Made by a program: the position numbers and the translations under genes. From NCBI RefSeq assembly GCF_007273535.1, contig NZ_RIBP01000004.1, forward strand, positions 3,696,001 through 3,760,000: a stretch of DNA of 64,000 nt. The letters run 5' to 3'. Below are positions 63,868 to 64,000 of this stretch, piece after piece (the stretch's first letter is position 1; each line of letters opens with the position of its first letter). The DNA comes from Niallia circulans (GTDB lineage: Bacteria > Bacillota > Bacilli > Bacillales > Cytobacillaceae). The notes beneath the pieces were generated by a model. It did not search any database. It was given only the letters and a program-made list of their open reading frames with translations, and had not been told where the DNA came from.

Positions 63868-64000
63868 TGAAGGAAAAAGACCATAAACGAACAAAAAAAC
63901 GCAAATGAACGCATGCAAGACAAATTACTCGTCCTCACCTAATCAACTCTCTGTTTTTTGCGGTTTTTCTCGTTATTTCATGTTTTCTAAAAAACAAAAA

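Overview
The window is chromosomal DNA of a low-GC, endospore-forming Firmicute of the Bacillaceae. Evidence: an alpha/beta-type small acid-soluble spore protein, YjcZ-type small spore proteins, a Spo0E-type phosphatase with a Spo0A box, sporulation-type orphan histidine kinases, Bacillus-type gene pairs (mtnE/mtnU, yuaF/floT, opuAA-AB-AC, ansR/ansA), strong AGGAGG ribosome binding sites, and frequent TTG/GTG starts. I cannot name the species. I saw no rRNA, tRNA, CRISPR array, prophage or insertion sequence; this is ordinary core/accessory chromosome.

Layout. 0-7 kb: 3' part of a KinD-like sensor kinase, a Spo0E-like phosphatase, methionine-salvage genes mtnE and mtnU, an ArsR-DUF2087 regulator, and a triple-PAS orphan kinase. 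7-12.3 kb: membrane acyltransferase, two tiny spore-protein-like genes, a Ktr-type K+ channel subunit, an alpha/beta SASP, and a TerC-family Mn2+ exporter under a yybP-ykoY riboswitch. 12.4-16.8 kb: a four-gene amino-acid ABC transporter of the AapJQMP type. 17-24.2 kb: prfC, a sirtuin, a ykvA-like gene, and a TPP-riboswitch operon (thiY, MTH1187-type thiamine-binding protein, thiX, thiZ, TatD-family hydrolase). 24.3-29.6 kb: a signalling cluster with a stand-alone B12-binding protein carrying the CarH photoreceptor signature, a coupled PAS-like protein, a divergent helical protein, and a convergent 1182-aa CheB-CheR-PAS-PAS-kinase. 30-34.4 kb: YjcZ-type proteins, and a GbsR-type regulator divergent from opuA with a strong palindromic operator. 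34.6-43.7 kb: flotillin operon, orphan ABC ATPase, ptsH, a PTS IIB plus a PRD/EIIA regulator without IIC, a class-I amidotransferase-type hydrolase, and a cytosolic 5'-nucleotidase-type enzyme. 44-51.3 kb: phnD-C-E-E, a 2-hydroxyacid dehydrogenase, and zinc uptake znuA-C-B with two Zur boxes. 51.5-57.5 kb: cell-wall enzymes (CwlO-type endopeptidase; a 995-aa SH3-repeat glucosaminidase with 255-bp tandem repeats) around an FAD oxidoreductase. 57.8-64 kb: yitT, ansA/ansR, a nitroreductase, a diacetyl/acetoin reductase, and kimA with a c-di-AMP riboswitch.

Themes. Ion homeostasis is dense and largely RNA- or metal-controlled: K+ (KtrB-like, KimA/c-di-AMP), Mn2+ (riboswitch-TerC) and Zn2+ (Zur boxes). 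Three ABC operons carry a hairpin directly after the binding-protein gene, which probably sets higher expression of the binding protein. Three orphan kinases and a Spo0E protein point to phosphorelay control. The most unusual item is the B12 photosensor-like module at 24.7-26.0 kb: it has the CarH light-sensing residues but no DNA-binding domain, and sits next to PAS/kinase signalling genes.
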